Origin: an uncultured delta proteobacterium
Lineage (GTDB): Bacteria; RBG-13-61-14; DRUE01
Assembly (NCBI GenBank): GCA_903930515.1
Contig: CAIYYW010000036.1
Location: 1 to 35,469, forward strand
Length of the DNA stretch: 35,469 nucleotides
Direction of reading: 5' to 3'
Below the pieces are notes generated by a model. It made no database searches. It was not told the DNA's origin and worked only from the letters and a program-made list of their open reading frames with translations. The first letter of the stretch is position 1; each line of letters starts with the position of its first letter. The translations under genes were made by a program, and so were the position numbers. Positions 24,078 to 31,750 of the stretch are shown in pieces.

Positions 24078-25097
24078 ATGAAAATACTGGTTACCGGCGG
24101 GTGCGGATTTATCGGGTCCAATTTCATCCGGCTGATCCTCAATGAGACCAGCCACCAGGTGATTAACCTGGACAGCCTCACCTACGCCGGGAACCTGGAA
24201 AACCTGAAAGAGCTGGAAGGCAACCCGCATTATCAATTCCTCAAAGGCGACATCCGAGATCAAAAACTGGCGGAAAAAATTTTATCCGCGGGCATTGACG
24301 CGATCATCAATTTCGCGGCTGAAAGTCATGTGGACCGATCTATCCTGGACCCGCAAAGTTTCCTCCAAAGCAACTATTTCGGATGCGCAAATCTTCTGGA
24401 ATCCTGCAGAAAATTCCCGGTCAAGATTTTTCTCCAGATCAGCACCGACGAGGTTTACGGTCCGTTCCCCAAGGGCCTGGCCGATGAGGGTTGCCGACTC
24501 AACCCCAGCTCCCCCTACTCCGCGAGCAAGGCCGGAGCGGACCTGCTCTGCTTTTCCTATCATAAGACCTTCGGCCTGCCCGTCACCATCGCCCGGCTAT
24601 CCAATAATTACGGCCCTTATCAATTCCCGGAAAAGCTGATCCCGCTCTTCATTACCAACGCCTTGGAAGATCAGCCGCTCCCGCTTTACGGAGATGGCTT
24701 GCAAGTCCGGGACTGGATTTTCGTGGAAGACGCCTGCCAAGCCCTGCTCTTGATTTTGGAAGAAGGACGGGCCGGAGAAATATACAATGTCGGGGGCGGC
24801 AACCAGAGGACCAATTTGGAAGTGACCCGGATCATCCTACAGGAATTGAAAAGATCAAAAAGGCTGATAAAATATATCCAGGACCGGCCCGGACACGACC
24901 GGAGATACGCGCTGGATTCAAACAAGATCAAAAAAGAACTCGGGTTTGCCCCCGCGCTTAAATTTGAAGACGGCCTGCTCCTGACCGTCAAATGGTATCA
25001 GGACCACAAAAAATGGTGGCAGAAGGTGAAAAGCGGGGAGTATCGGCTATATTATGAAGGATTTTATCGGCAGAAATTGGGGTTGAAGAAAAAATAA
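24078..25097 (+). CDS. rmlB: dTDP-glucose 4,6-dehydratase
   Basis: 339 residues, an extended short-chain dehydrogenase. The NAD-binding TGGCGFIGSNFIRLIL is at 6-21; the catalytic TDEVYG supplies the Thr, Asp and Glu residues that define 4,6-dehydratases; YSASKAGAD is the YxxxK motif. It converts dTDP-glucose to the 4-keto-6-deoxy sugar. The gene starts 3 nt after the rmlC-like gene. RLSNNYGPYQFPEKLIPLFI and YGDGLQVRDWIFVED are family signatures. Confidence 0.96.
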   Translation: MKILVTGGCGFIGSNFIRLILNETSHQVINLDSLTYAGNLENLKELEGNPHYQFLKGDIRDQKLAEKILSAGIDAIINFAAESHVDRSILDPQSFLQSNYFGCANLLESCRKFPVKIFLQISTDEVYGPFPKGLADEGCRLNPSSPYSASKAGADLLCFSYHKTFGLPVTIARLSNNYGPYQFPEKLIPLFITNALEDQPLPLYGDGLQVRDWIFVEDACQALLLILEEGRAGEIYNVGGGNQRTNLEVTRIILQELKRSKRLIKYIQDRPGHDRRYALDSNKIKKELGFAPALKFEDGLLLTVKWYQDHKKWWQKVKSGEYRLYYEGFYRQKLGLKKK

Positions 25098-25117
25098 ACC
25101 AAGGGAGGAAACAAAAA

Positions 25118-25873
25118 ATGAGACGACTAATGGCGATGATGATTTTATTCGGGGCGGCGCTCTGCCTGCTGCCGGTCGCGGGACATTCGGAAAATGTGGT
25201 TGCTGTTTTTGGCGGGCAGTGTTGGACCCGTCCTCACGACCTGACCGTGCAACAGCCCATCTCTAAGAATTACCTGGTGGTGGATGACGCCACTTTCCTG
25301 GACGACAGCTATGTGGGTCCCATTTATTACGGCATCCGGATCAGTCATTTCTTCAAGGACCATCCCAGTCTGGGGATTGAAGCCGAATTCTTTCATCCCA
25401 AGGCGCGGCTGAATGTGGACCGGGACGCGGATGTCCGGGGCGAATGGCACGGCAAGCGCATCAACCAGGAGGTTGATTTGAACGACTACATCCAGAGTTT
25501 TGAAATCTCCCACGGATTCAACTTCCTGCTCGTGAACGGGGTTTACCGCTACGGCTTCTTCAAGACCGACAAGATCCCTTACGGCCGGCTGCAACTGCTG
25601 ATGAGGGCCGGGGCCGGAATCACCATGCTCCATCCCGAGAGCATCGTGGATCATCAGCAACGATATATTGAAAGCGGCGGATACGAGCTCGGCGATTACG
25701 GGTTCCAGCTTTCGCCCGGACTGGAGTTTACCATCTGGAGAGGGATTGACGGGTTCTTGGAATACAAATACACCTACGCCGAGATGGACGATGTGACCAT
25801 CAAATACGGGACCGCGGACACCGTGTTCACCACCGACCATATCGCCTTCGGGATCTCATATCATTTTAAATGA
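25118..25873 (+). CDS. Outer-membrane beta-barrel protein
   Basis: 251 residues. A signal peptide covers about 1-24 (MRRLMAMM then a hydrophobic run, cut near GHS-E). The mature part alternates polar and aromatic residues in strand-sized segments, and the C terminus IAFGISYHFK ends in an aromatic just before the last residue, as in barrel proteins of the OmpA-like/OmpW-like type. The AAGGGAGG ribosome site is very strong. It lies between rmlB and rmlD with a 4-nt overlap into rmlD, so it is part of the polysaccharide operon; a role in surface-glycan placement is inference. No enzyme motif is recognised. Confidence 0.72.
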   Translation: MRRLMAMMILFGAALCLLPVAGHSENVVAVFGGQCWTRPHDLTVQQPISKNYLVVDDATFLDDSYVGPIYYGIRISHFFKDHPSLGIEAEFFHPKARLNVDRDADVRGEWHGKRINQEVDLNDYIQSFEISHGFNFLLVNGVYRYGFFKTDKIPYGRLQLLMRAGAGITMLHPESIVDHQQRYIESGGYELGDYGFQLSPGLEFTIWRGIDGFLEYKYTYAEMDDVTIKYGTADTVFTTDHIAFGISYHFK

Positions 25874-26727
25874 GTAATCGGCGAATCCTGCTTTTGGGAG
25901 GAGCCGGCCTGCTCGGATCGGCGCTGAAGGATGAGCTTTCAGCCGGGGGGCATCTCTTGCTCGCGCCCGCTCATTCCGAACTGGAGATCGCCGACTATGA
26001 CAAGATTCTGCTCTGTGCGAGGGAATTTAGTCCAGATACCATCGTCAATTGCGCCGGATTCAACCAGGTGGATGAATGCGAGCGCAGGAAGGAGCTGGCC
26101 TTCCAGGCCAACGCCTTCGGCGCCGGCAATTTGGCCCGGATCGCGGCGGAAATCGGCGCGGCCATTTTTCAGGTCTCCAGCGATTACATTTTCAAGGGAG
26201 ATAAAAAAGGCGAGTACCGGGAAGAGGATCTCCCGGACCCGCTCAATCTTTACGGAAAAAGCAAGCTGCTCGGAGAGAGCGCGGTCCGGGAAAACGCCCG
26301 GGAGTTTTGCGTCATCCGCGCCAGTTGGCTGTTCGGGCCGGGCGGTCCTAATTTCATCAGCAAGATTTTAACCAAATGGAAAGCCGGGGCTCAGGAATTG
26401 AAGGTGGTCTCGGATGAAAAGGGAAAACCCACTTACAGTCTGGACCTGGCAAACGCGATCCGGCTCTCAGTTGAGCGGAACCTGAGAGGGATATATCATT
26501 TCTGTAACCAGGGAACGGTGAGCTGGATGGAGCTGGCACAGGAGGTGTTTGAAATCATCGGGAAGGGGCCAAAGCTGATCCCGGTCAGCGCGGAAGCCTA
26601 CAGGCTCCCGGCCCAAAGGCCCAAAAACTCCGCGCTCAGCTCAAAAAAGATTGAGGCCGCCCTCGGGTTGACGATCCGGCCTCACCTGGAGGCCCTGAAG
26701 GATTATTTGGAAAAAATGGAAATCTGA
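25870..26727 (+). CDS. rmlD: dTDP-4-dehydrorhamnose reductase
   Basis: 285 residues. It reduces dTDP-4-keto-L-rhamnose to dTDP-L-rhamnose with NAD(P)H. The dinucleotide motif is LLGGAGLLGSAL at 7-18; NCAGFNQVDECE and VSSDYIFKGDKKGEYREED and YGKSKLLGE (YxxxK) follow, all family markers. Its ATGA start overlaps the outer-membrane protein stop. This completes a full rmlA-C-B-D set on one transcript. Confidence 0.93.
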   Translation: MSNRRILLLGGAGLLGSALKDELSAGGHLLLAPAHSELEIADYDKILLCAREFSPDTIVNCAGFNQVDECERRKELAFQANAFGAGNLARIAAEIGAAIFQVSSDYIFKGDKKGEYREEDLPDPLNLYGKSKLLGESAVRENAREFCVIRASWLFGPGGPNFISKILTKWKAGAQELKVVSDEKGKPTYSLDLANAIRLSVERNLRGIYHFCNQGTVSWMELAQEVFEIIGKGPKLIPVSAEAYRLPAQRPKNSALSSKKIEAALGLTIRPHLEALKDYLEKMEI

Positions 26728-26738
26728 AGGAGCAAGTT

Positions 26739-27287
26739 ATGAAACAAGTCTGCGCGTTTTGCGGGAGAGCCAAGGGGCAAGTCAAGGGCCTGTTCCGCGG
26801 GCCGGAGCTTCTGATCTGCAACGAGTGCATTGAGGATTACAATTCCCGACTGCACCAGGGCGAGGTCGGAACTAGCCGGGAGCTCCGGGAGGAATTGGAA
26901 CAGACGGTGGCGGACAGTTTCCGCAAGATGGTGGGCAACCTGGACCTGGGACCGCTCCACGACAAGTATCAGTTGCTGATGAAGGTGAAGTTCAAGGAGG
27001 AGCCGGGCGGGCCTACTTTTGAGAAGGTGTTTGACGAATTCAAGCGCGGGGTGGAGCAGGTGATCACCGCGGACGACTATCAGACCCACTACGACCTGGG
27101 GATCGCTTACCACGAGATGGGACTGAAGGATGACGCCTTCCGCGAGCTGATCCAGAGCATGCGCTATTCGCTCCGGCTCAAGAACTGGGAAAAGGCGATT
27201 GAGGTTCTGAGCGTGATCTTTTACATCGGATCCGATCCCAAACAGGTGATCGCGATGGTCTCCGAAATCTTCCAGGAAAGGGGATAG
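26739..27287 (+). CDS. ClpX-type C4 zinc finger fused to TPR-like helices (no ATPase)
   Basis: 182 residues. Residues 1-37 are a C4 zinc-binding domain like the N terminus of ClpX: Cys5-x2-Cys8 and Cys27-x2-Cys30 with the FCG and LICNECIEDYN pattern. There is no AAA+ Walker motif anywhere. Residues 47-110 are charged helices, and about 114-180 resemble TPR repeats (HYDLGIAYHEMGLKDDAFRELIQSM, then KNWEKAIEVLSVIFYIG). In ClpX the zinc domain dimerises and recruits substrates and adaptors, so this could be an adaptor or decoy for ClpXP, but that is inference. It is 11 nt after rmlD and 8 nt before ugd, inside the polysaccharide operon. Confidence 0.8.
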   Translation: MKQVCAFCGRAKGQVKGLFRGPELLICNECIEDYNSRLHQGEVGTSRELREELEQTVADSFRKMVGNLDLGPLHDKYQLLMKVKFKEEPGGPTFEKVFDEFKRGVEQVITADDYQTHYDLGIAYHEMGLKDDAFRELIQSMRYSLRLKNWEKAIEVLSVIFYIGSDPKQVIAMVSEIFQERG

Positions 27288-27295
27288 CAGGATAG

Positions 27296-28618
27296 ATGAA
27301 CATCGGCGTGATCGGGGTGGGATATGTGGGGCTGGTCGCGGGAACCTGTTTGGCGGAGAGCGGGAACGATGTGATCGCCGCGGATATGGACGAGGGGAAG
27401 ATCGCCCTGCTCAAGCAGAACCGGATTCCGATCTACGAGCCGGGCCTGGAAGAGTTGATTGCGCGTAACGCCAAGGAAGGCCGGCTAAAGTTCACCACTG
27501 ACATTGACCAGGCGATCCGCGACTCCGAGGTGATCTTCATCGCCGTGGGCACTCCCTCCAATGAAGACGGGTCCGCGGACTTAAGCGCGGTTTACGAAGT
27601 TGCCCGGCGGATCGGAAAAAATCTCGCCGGCTATAAGCTGATTGTGGATAAAAGCACGGTGCCGGTCGGGACCGGCGACCAGGTGGAGGAGTTGATCAAG
27701 GCGGAGAGCCATTCCACCAACTTTGATGTGGTGAGCAACCCGGAGTTTATGAAAGAGGGGACCGCGCTGGACGACTTTATGAAGCCGGACCGGGTGATCA
27801 TCGGCACCGGCTCGGACCTGGCTTATGAAGTGATGCACCGAATTTACGAGCCTTATGTCCGGACCGAGAACCCGATCATCCGGATGGACCGCCGGAGCGC
27901 GGAGATGACCAAGTATGTGGCCAACTCCATGCTCGCCACCAAGATCAGCTTCATCAACGAGATGGCCAACATCTGCGAAAATGTCGGCGCCGACATTGAC
28001 GCGGTCCGACGCGGGATCGGATTCGACCGCCGGATCGGGTTCCAATTCCTCTTCCCCGGGGTCGGCTATGGCGGGTCCTGCTTCCCCAAGGATGTGGACG
28101 CGCTCAGCCGGACCGCGGACCAGTCCGGGGCCCACGCCAAAATTCTCAAGGCGGTTCAGGAAGTCAACCTTCGCCAGAAACGCAAGATGGTGGACAAGGT
28201 CAAAAAGCATTACGGCAAGCATTTGAGCGGGCTGGCAATCGCGCTCTGGGGACTCAGCTTCAAGCCCAAAACCGACGATATGAGGGAAGCGCCCGCGATT
28301 GAAATCATCAACGGATTGATGGAACTGGGCGTCAAAGTCCGAGCCTATGACCCGGTGGCAATGGATCAGGCGAAAAAGATCTTCGGGGATAAAATTGAAT
28401 ACGGCGACAACCCCTACCAGACCTTGGAAAAAGCAAACGGACTCGTGATCGTCACGGAATGGAACGAGTTCCGCCGTCCCAATTTCCAGAAAATCAGACA
28501 ACTCCTCCTGGAGCCGGTGATCTTTGACGGCCGCAATATCTACGAGCCCAAGGATATGGCCAAGCTCGGATTTGTCTATTATTCGATCGGAAGACCGACG
28601 GTGAATGCGTCAAAGTAG
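27296..28618 (+). CDS. ugd: UDP-glucose 6-dehydrogenase
   Basis: 440 residues. NAD-binding GVIGVGYVGLVAGTCLAE at 4-21; NPEFMKEGTALDDFMKPDRVIIG in the substrate site; catalytic Cys262 in GYGGSCFPKDVDAL. It oxidises UDP-glucose to UDP-glucuronate, a precursor for acidic polysaccharides and, through decarboxylation, pentoses. The start is 8 nt after the ClpX-zinc/TPR gene, and it closes the sugar-nucleotide operon. Confidence 0.96.
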   Translation: MNIGVIGVGYVGLVAGTCLAESGNDVIAADMDEGKIALLKQNRIPIYEPGLEELIARNAKEGRLKFTTDIDQAIRDSEVIFIAVGTPSNEDGSADLSAVYEVARRIGKNLAGYKLIVDKSTVPVGTGDQVEELIKAESHSTNFDVVSNPEFMKEGTALDDFMKPDRVIIGTGSDLAYEVMHRIYEPYVRTENPIIRMDRRSAEMTKYVANSMLATKISFINEMANICENVGADIDAVRRGIGFDRRIGFQFLFPGVGYGGSCFPKDVDALSRTADQSGAHAKILKAVQEVNLRQKRKMVDKVKKHYGKHLSGLAIALWGLSFKPKTDDMREAPAIEIINGLMELGVKVRAYDPVAMDQAKKIFGDKIEYGDNPYQTLEKANGLVIVTEWNEFRRPNFQKIRQLLLEPVIFDGRNIYEPKDMAKLGFVYYSIGRPTVNASK

Positions 28619-28703
28619 GGATGGGGAGAGAACGAAAAAAATCAGGTCAATCCGAGTTCCAGGCTTGCACGAGCGGTTTGCTCAAACCAGAAACCCAATA
28701 AAA

Positions 28704-28784
28704 TCAGCCGAATAATTTCCTCGCCAGGCGGCTTCGCCCTGATTTGATCGCTCCCTCCGGACAGACCTCCTGAATGCAGAGCAG
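28704..28784 (-). pseudogene. Remnant of a DUF362/ferredoxin gene 3' end, copy A
   Basis: On the minus strand 26 codons read QEVCPEGAIKSGRSRLARK then LFG and a stop, matching the C terminus of the intact gene at 29532-30728. Compared with that gene it lacks 9 bp spanning the first stop and uses the next stop; one ferredoxin Cys position is replaced. No upstream coding remains. Confidence 0.75.
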
Positions 28785-28815
28785 GCGCCCGGGTTTTGGC
28801 GGTTGCATTCAGGAG
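28767..28815. repeat. Perfect 12-bp inverted repeat at the remnant/toxin-antitoxin junction
   Basis: CTCCTGAATGCA (28767-28778) and its exact complement TGCATTCAGGAG (28804-28815) are separated by 25 bp. The left arm lies in the ferredoxin-tail remnant and the right arm near the antitoxin promoter. It could be an operator, a terminator stem or a rearrangement scar. Confidence 0.55.
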
Positions 28816-28848
28816 TTAAGAGGGGTATTGTCAGAATTGGAGAGCGCT

Positions 28849-29082
28849 ATGAAAAGGTTTAAAAGAATCACTATCAATCCGGCGCAGATGGCAGGAGTGC
28901 CCTGCATCCGGGGCTTGAGGATTCCGGTTTCCACCATTGTGAAGATGGTTGCGGAGGGGATGACCGCGAGGAAGATTCTGGATAATTATCCGGATCTGAA
29001 GAAAGACGACATCAAGGAAGCGCTGAGATACGCGGCCGAGGTTCTGGAAGAGAGAGAAATACCGCTGATCTCCGCCAAATGA
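28849..29082 (+). CDS. DUF433 antitoxin-like protein
   Basis: 77 residues. It has the DUF433 pattern: ITINPAQMAGVPCIRGLRIPVSTIVKMVAEG, then ILDNYPDLKKDDIKEALRYAAE, a small winged-helix-like DNA-binding domain that in bacteria pairs with PIN-like toxins. I choose the ATG at 28849, preceded by GGAGAG at a 4-nt gap, over an upstream ATG at 28774 that would start inside the inverted repeat. Its stop overlaps the next gene by ATGA. Expected role: neutralise the adjacent nuclease-like toxin and repress the pair. Confidence 0.9.
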   Translation: MKRFKRITINPAQMAGVPCIRGLRIPVSTIVKMVAEGMTARKILDNYPDLKKDDIKEALRYAAEVLEEREIPLISAK

Positions 29083-29441
29083 AATTCCTGGTTGATAATG
29101 CGGTTTCACCCAAAATCGCCCTGGCTCTCAGAGAAAAAGGTTATGATGCCCGCCACCTGCGTGATTACAATATGCAAGGCGCTACCGATCGCGAGGTTTT
29201 TGATCTTGCCTTGCGCGAGAAAAGAATTTTAATCTCCGCGGATACGGATTTCGGCGCTATGCTTGCTTTTCAAAACTGGCAAGGACCATCCTTGATCCTC
29301 TTCCGGGAGATCACTCATATTCCCGAAAAGCAGGCGGAAGTTCTTTTGCTCAATTTAAGAAGAATCAGGCCCCACCTGGAAGAAGGCTGCGTGGTGGTTC
29401 TGGGAAAAAAGAGAATCAGGTTGAGATTATTTAACAAATAA
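29079..29441 (+). CDS. DUF5615 PIN-like toxin
   Basis: 120 residues of the DUF5615/Mut7-C-like PIN fold. Acidic residues expected at the metal site are Asp6 (FLVDN), Asp37 (TDREV) and Asp55/Asp57 (ISADTDFG), and the RRIRPHLEEGCVVVL end is typical of the family. Such proteins are predicted RNases paired with DUF433 partners. Translation is coupled to the antitoxin. The cell target and whether it is active are unknown. Confidence 0.9.
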   Translation: MKFLVDNAVSPKIALALREKGYDARHLRDYNMQGATDREVFDLALREKRILISADTDFGAMLAFQNWQGPSLILFREITHIPEKQAEVLLLNLRRIRPHLEEGCVVVLGKKRIRLRLFNK

Positions 29442-29463
29442 AACCGGAATTATTTTTTTCAAA

Positions 29464-29496
29464 TCACCCCGGCAACTTCCGCGCCAGCCAGCCGAT
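29464..29496 (-). pseudogene. Short third copy of the ferredoxin-gene tail, copy B
   Basis: On the minus strand 10 codons read GWLARKLPG plus stop, matching the last residues (SWLARKLLG) of the gene starting at 29532. Only about 30 bp are preserved. It lies between the toxin gene and the intact gene. Confidence 0.55.
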
Positions 29497-29531
29497 AATG
29501 CGAGGAACGAGGAACGAAAAATTCAGCCGAA

Positions 29532-30728
29532 TCATCCCAGCAACTTCCTCGCCAGCCAACTTCGCTCTGATTTGATCGCTCCCTCCGGGCAGACCTCCTG
29601 ACAGCAGAAGCAATGGATGCAATGCTTGCGCTTGATTTCAACCCGTTGCTTATATTTCGAGGAGGGGTTCGGTTCCGGCGCAAAAGACAAAACCTTTGCC
29701 GGGCAGATTTCAATACAGGCCCCGCAGCGCGTGCATTGATTATGATCAAACACCGGCTTCCAGGTCGCCCAGTCCCCGATGATCCATTTCGCCACCGGAG
29801 TGATCTTCCCGCTGGCCGGCGGTCCGGAATGGGAAAGCTTGAAATCTTTCACCCGAAGACCGGCAAGGTCCGCGCCCGAAATCTTGATCCGGTCCAGGTT
29901 CCCCTGCCCAACCCCGCGCTCGGTTCCCAGAGACGCCATCAGGTTATAGTCAAAGGGAAAATTCACCAGCTCCCCGGCCACCCGGTCCAGGGCCACCGCG
30001 TCGGTTGAAGCCAGCATCGCCCCCAGCTTCCTGGGATCGCCGTTGTTCGGACCATTCCCTTCCATAGCCACCACCGCGTCAATCACCGAAAGGACCGGCG
30101 AAAAATAACGATATATTTCCAGCATCAGCTCCGCGAACGATTTCAAATTATGCTCCGCCTCCAGATGATAGAGCGGCTTCCGTTTTCCCACCACGCATCC
30201 GAACATATTCTTCACCGCAAGGGTGAGCAAAAATAAATCGTGGGTCTTGAACTTGGCCAGGTTGATCACGCGCTCAAACCCGAGCGCCTCTTGCGCCAGC
30301 TCCAGCTTGCGATACCGGATCGGGTCCTTGACCTCCACCGTGGCCGGCTTCGCAAAATTAACGATTTCAATCCCCAGTTTTTTGGCCGGATCCAAAACCC
30401 CGATTTTCCCGCAAGCCATCTGAGCCGAGCCCCGGCTCGGGCTGTCCCCGATCGTAACCCTCGCGCCCAAATCCAGCAGGAGCTTGCAGGTTTCCAGAAT
30501 CACCAGCGGGTGCGTGGTCACCGCGCTCTCAGCCGGCTTGGCCGACAGGAAATTCGGCTTGACCAAGACCTTGTCGCCGGAGCGGATTTTTTTATCAGGC
30601 GGAATTAAGGCAAAGGCTGCTTCCAGAAAAGCGCGTATTTCCGGTTCCCGGTATTCAGGTATTTTCTGGATCAGTACTTCTGGATTCGGGATTCGCAGGT
30701 CGGGGTTCGGCGTTTGTGAAATTCCCAA
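29532..30728 (-). CDS. DUF362 protein with C-terminal 2[4Fe-4S] ferredoxin domain
   Basis: 398 residues from a TTG start. Residues about 18-290 are a DUF362 domain (VLVKPNFL, GDSPSRGSAQ, LAKFKTHDLFLLTLAVKNMFG, VVAMEGNGPNNGDPRKLG). The C terminus has two 4Fe-4S motifs: CTRCGACIEICP and CIHCFCCQEVCP. DUF362 proteins of this kind are thought to be iron-sulfur redox proteins, function largely unknown. Upstream of the TTG there is an in-frame stop, so no longer start exists; the TTG and the G-run before it lie inside a G-rich heptanucleotide repeat. This suggests the native start and promoter were replaced. It is downstream of rplC on the same strand and may be read through from it. Confidence 0.82.
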   Translation of the reverse strand: MGISQTPNPDLRIPNPEVLIQKIPEYREPEIRAFLEAAFALIPPDKKIRSGDKVLVKPNFLSAKPAESAVTTHPLVILETCKLLLDLGARVTIGDSPSRGSAQMACGKIGVLDPAKKLGIEIVNFAKPATVEVKDPIRYRKLELAQEALGFERVINLAKFKTHDLFLLTLAVKNMFGCVVGKRKPLYHLEAEHNLKSFAELMLEIYRYFSPVLSVIDAVVAMEGNGPNNGDPRKLGAMLASTDAVALDRVAGELVNFPFDYNLMASLGTERGVGQGNLDRIKISGADLAGLRVKDFKLSHSGPPASGKITPVAKWIIGDWATWKPVFDHNQCTRCGACIEICPAKVLSFAPEPNPSSKYKQRVEIKRKHCIHCFCCQEVCPEGAIKSERSWLARKLLG

Positions 30729-30754
30729 TCCCTAATCCCCAATCCCCGATTCCC
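30724..30754 (-). repeat. G-rich heptanucleotide repeat, potential G-quadruplex
   Basis: Minus strand holds five G-tracts (3,4,4,3,3) separated by loops of 3-4 bases made of A/T/C, unit roughly TTGGGGA. It begins 9 bp past the rplC stop and covers the DUF362 start. It satisfies the standard G-quadruplex pattern, so a fold in DNA or in the transcript is plausible. Confidence 0.65.
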
Positions 30755-30762
30755 GATTTGGA

Positions 30763-31437
30763 TCAGGCCGCGCTCTTTTTCTCCGCGGAAATTTTCCTCG
30801 GCTTCTTGACCGAAAGTCTCAGGATCAGGCGGCTGTTCTTGCCCCCGGGAACCGATCCTTTTACCAGGACCAGGTCTTGGTCCGGATATAATTCCAAAAT
30901 CTTCAGTTTCTCCATAGTTACCCGCTCGTTCCCCAAATGTCCGGGCATCTTGGTGCCTTTCAACACCCGACCGATCTTGGTGTGGGTTCCGATTGAACCG
31001 CCGTGCCGGAAATATTCGTGGGTCCCGTGCGCCGCGTCCGCGCCGTGCATGCCCCATCTTTTGAACACGCCCTGGAACCCTCTTCCCTTGGTCCAGCCAA
31101 CCACATCCACGATGTCGCCGACATTGAACACTTCGCTGAACTTGATCGTCTGTCCCGGCTTGAACTCCTCCTTGGTCCCTTTCGGAATCAGGATCTCCAT
31201 TATAAATTGCTTGGGCGTAACCCCGGCTTTTTGGAAATGGCCGGTCATCGCCTTGGTCGTGCTTTTCGGACGCTTCTCTCCCAACCCGACCTGGAGCGCG
31301 TCATAGCCGTCGGTCTTTTGGTTCTTGACCTGGAGCACAACGCACGGGCCGATCTCCAGAACCGTGGCCGGGACCGCATTCCCTTCCTGGTACACGGTGG
31401 TCATCCCCAGTTTCTTTCCCAATAATTCTTTGATCAT
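30763..31437 (-). CDS. rplC: 50S ribosomal protein L3, outside the S10 operon
   Basis: 224 residues from ATG 31437. The N terminus MIKELLGKKLGMTTVYQEG and the central signature FKRWGMHGADAAHGTHEYFRHGGSIG with GTKMPGHLGNERVT are diagnostic of L3, which binds 23S rRNA near the peptidyl-transferase centre. Upstream in-frame residues to 31563 are dropped because a promoter lies there. Usually rplC sits between rpsJ and rplD; here the neighbours are ndk (divergent) and a DUF362 gene. The C terminus is Lys-rich. Whether it is the sole L3 copy cannot be seen. Confidence 0.95.
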   Translation of the reverse strand: MIKELLGKKLGMTTVYQEGNAVPATVLEIGPCVVLQVKNQKTDGYDALQVGLGEKRPKSTTKAMTGHFQKAGVTPKQFIMEILIPKGTKEEFKPGQTIKFSEVFNVGDIVDVVGWTKGRGFQGVFKRWGMHGADAAHGTHEYFRHGGSIGTHTKIGRVLKGTKMPGHLGNERVTMEKLKILELYPDQDLVLVKGSVPGGKNSRLILRLSVKKPRKISAEKKSAA

Positions 31438-31468
31438 CGCCGGACACCCCTTGCTTTTAGTTCCGTGT

Positions 31469-31496
31469 AGGATACCAACTTTCATCTGAAAGTCAA
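31469..31496 (-). promoter_or_regulatory. rplC promoter
   Basis: Minus strand: TTGACT (31496-31491), 16-bp spacer, TATCCT (31474-31469). Predicted leader about 25-30 nt with AAGGGG upstream of the ATG. It supports rplC as an independent transcription unit. Confidence 0.55.
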
Positions 31497-31689
31497 GATT
31501 CCCGCGATCCGGCCGAGGCGATTGCTCAACTTTATTTAAGGCGCTGCTTTTGCTTCTCACCAAATCCCGCCACTCATTTAAAGGATTACCCCATCAAGGC
31601 AAATATGAAAGAGCTTAACTTAGCGCCATTCGGGTCAGGGCTATACTTTGAACTTAACGATCCAGGGATCCAGGCAACACCACCTCAAT

Positions 31690-31718
31690 TTCAAATTCCG
31701 GCGGGATGGTGTTATCAT
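31690..31718 (+). promoter_or_regulatory. ndk promoter
   Basis: TTCAAA (31690-31695), 17-bp spacer, TATCAT (31713-31718). A GGAGGT ribosome site follows at 31739-31744, 6 nt before the ATG. Confidence 0.5.
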
Positions 31719-31750
31719 CTTGCCATTCCAATAATTTCGGAGGTATGGGG

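Noticed and set aside
28675-28688. Small hairpin GGTTT/AAACC after ugd as terminator
   Set aside because: A five- to six-bp stem with no T-run on either strand; too weak to call.
29501-29517. Short GAGGAAC direct repeat, possible CRISPR or microsatellite
   Set aside because: Only two units with no spacers; simple-sequence slippage is enough.
30724-30754. Telomere-like or CRISPR-like repeat
   Set aside because: Units are 7 bp with no spacers and degenerate; interior of a chromosome. Kept only as a G-rich repeat.
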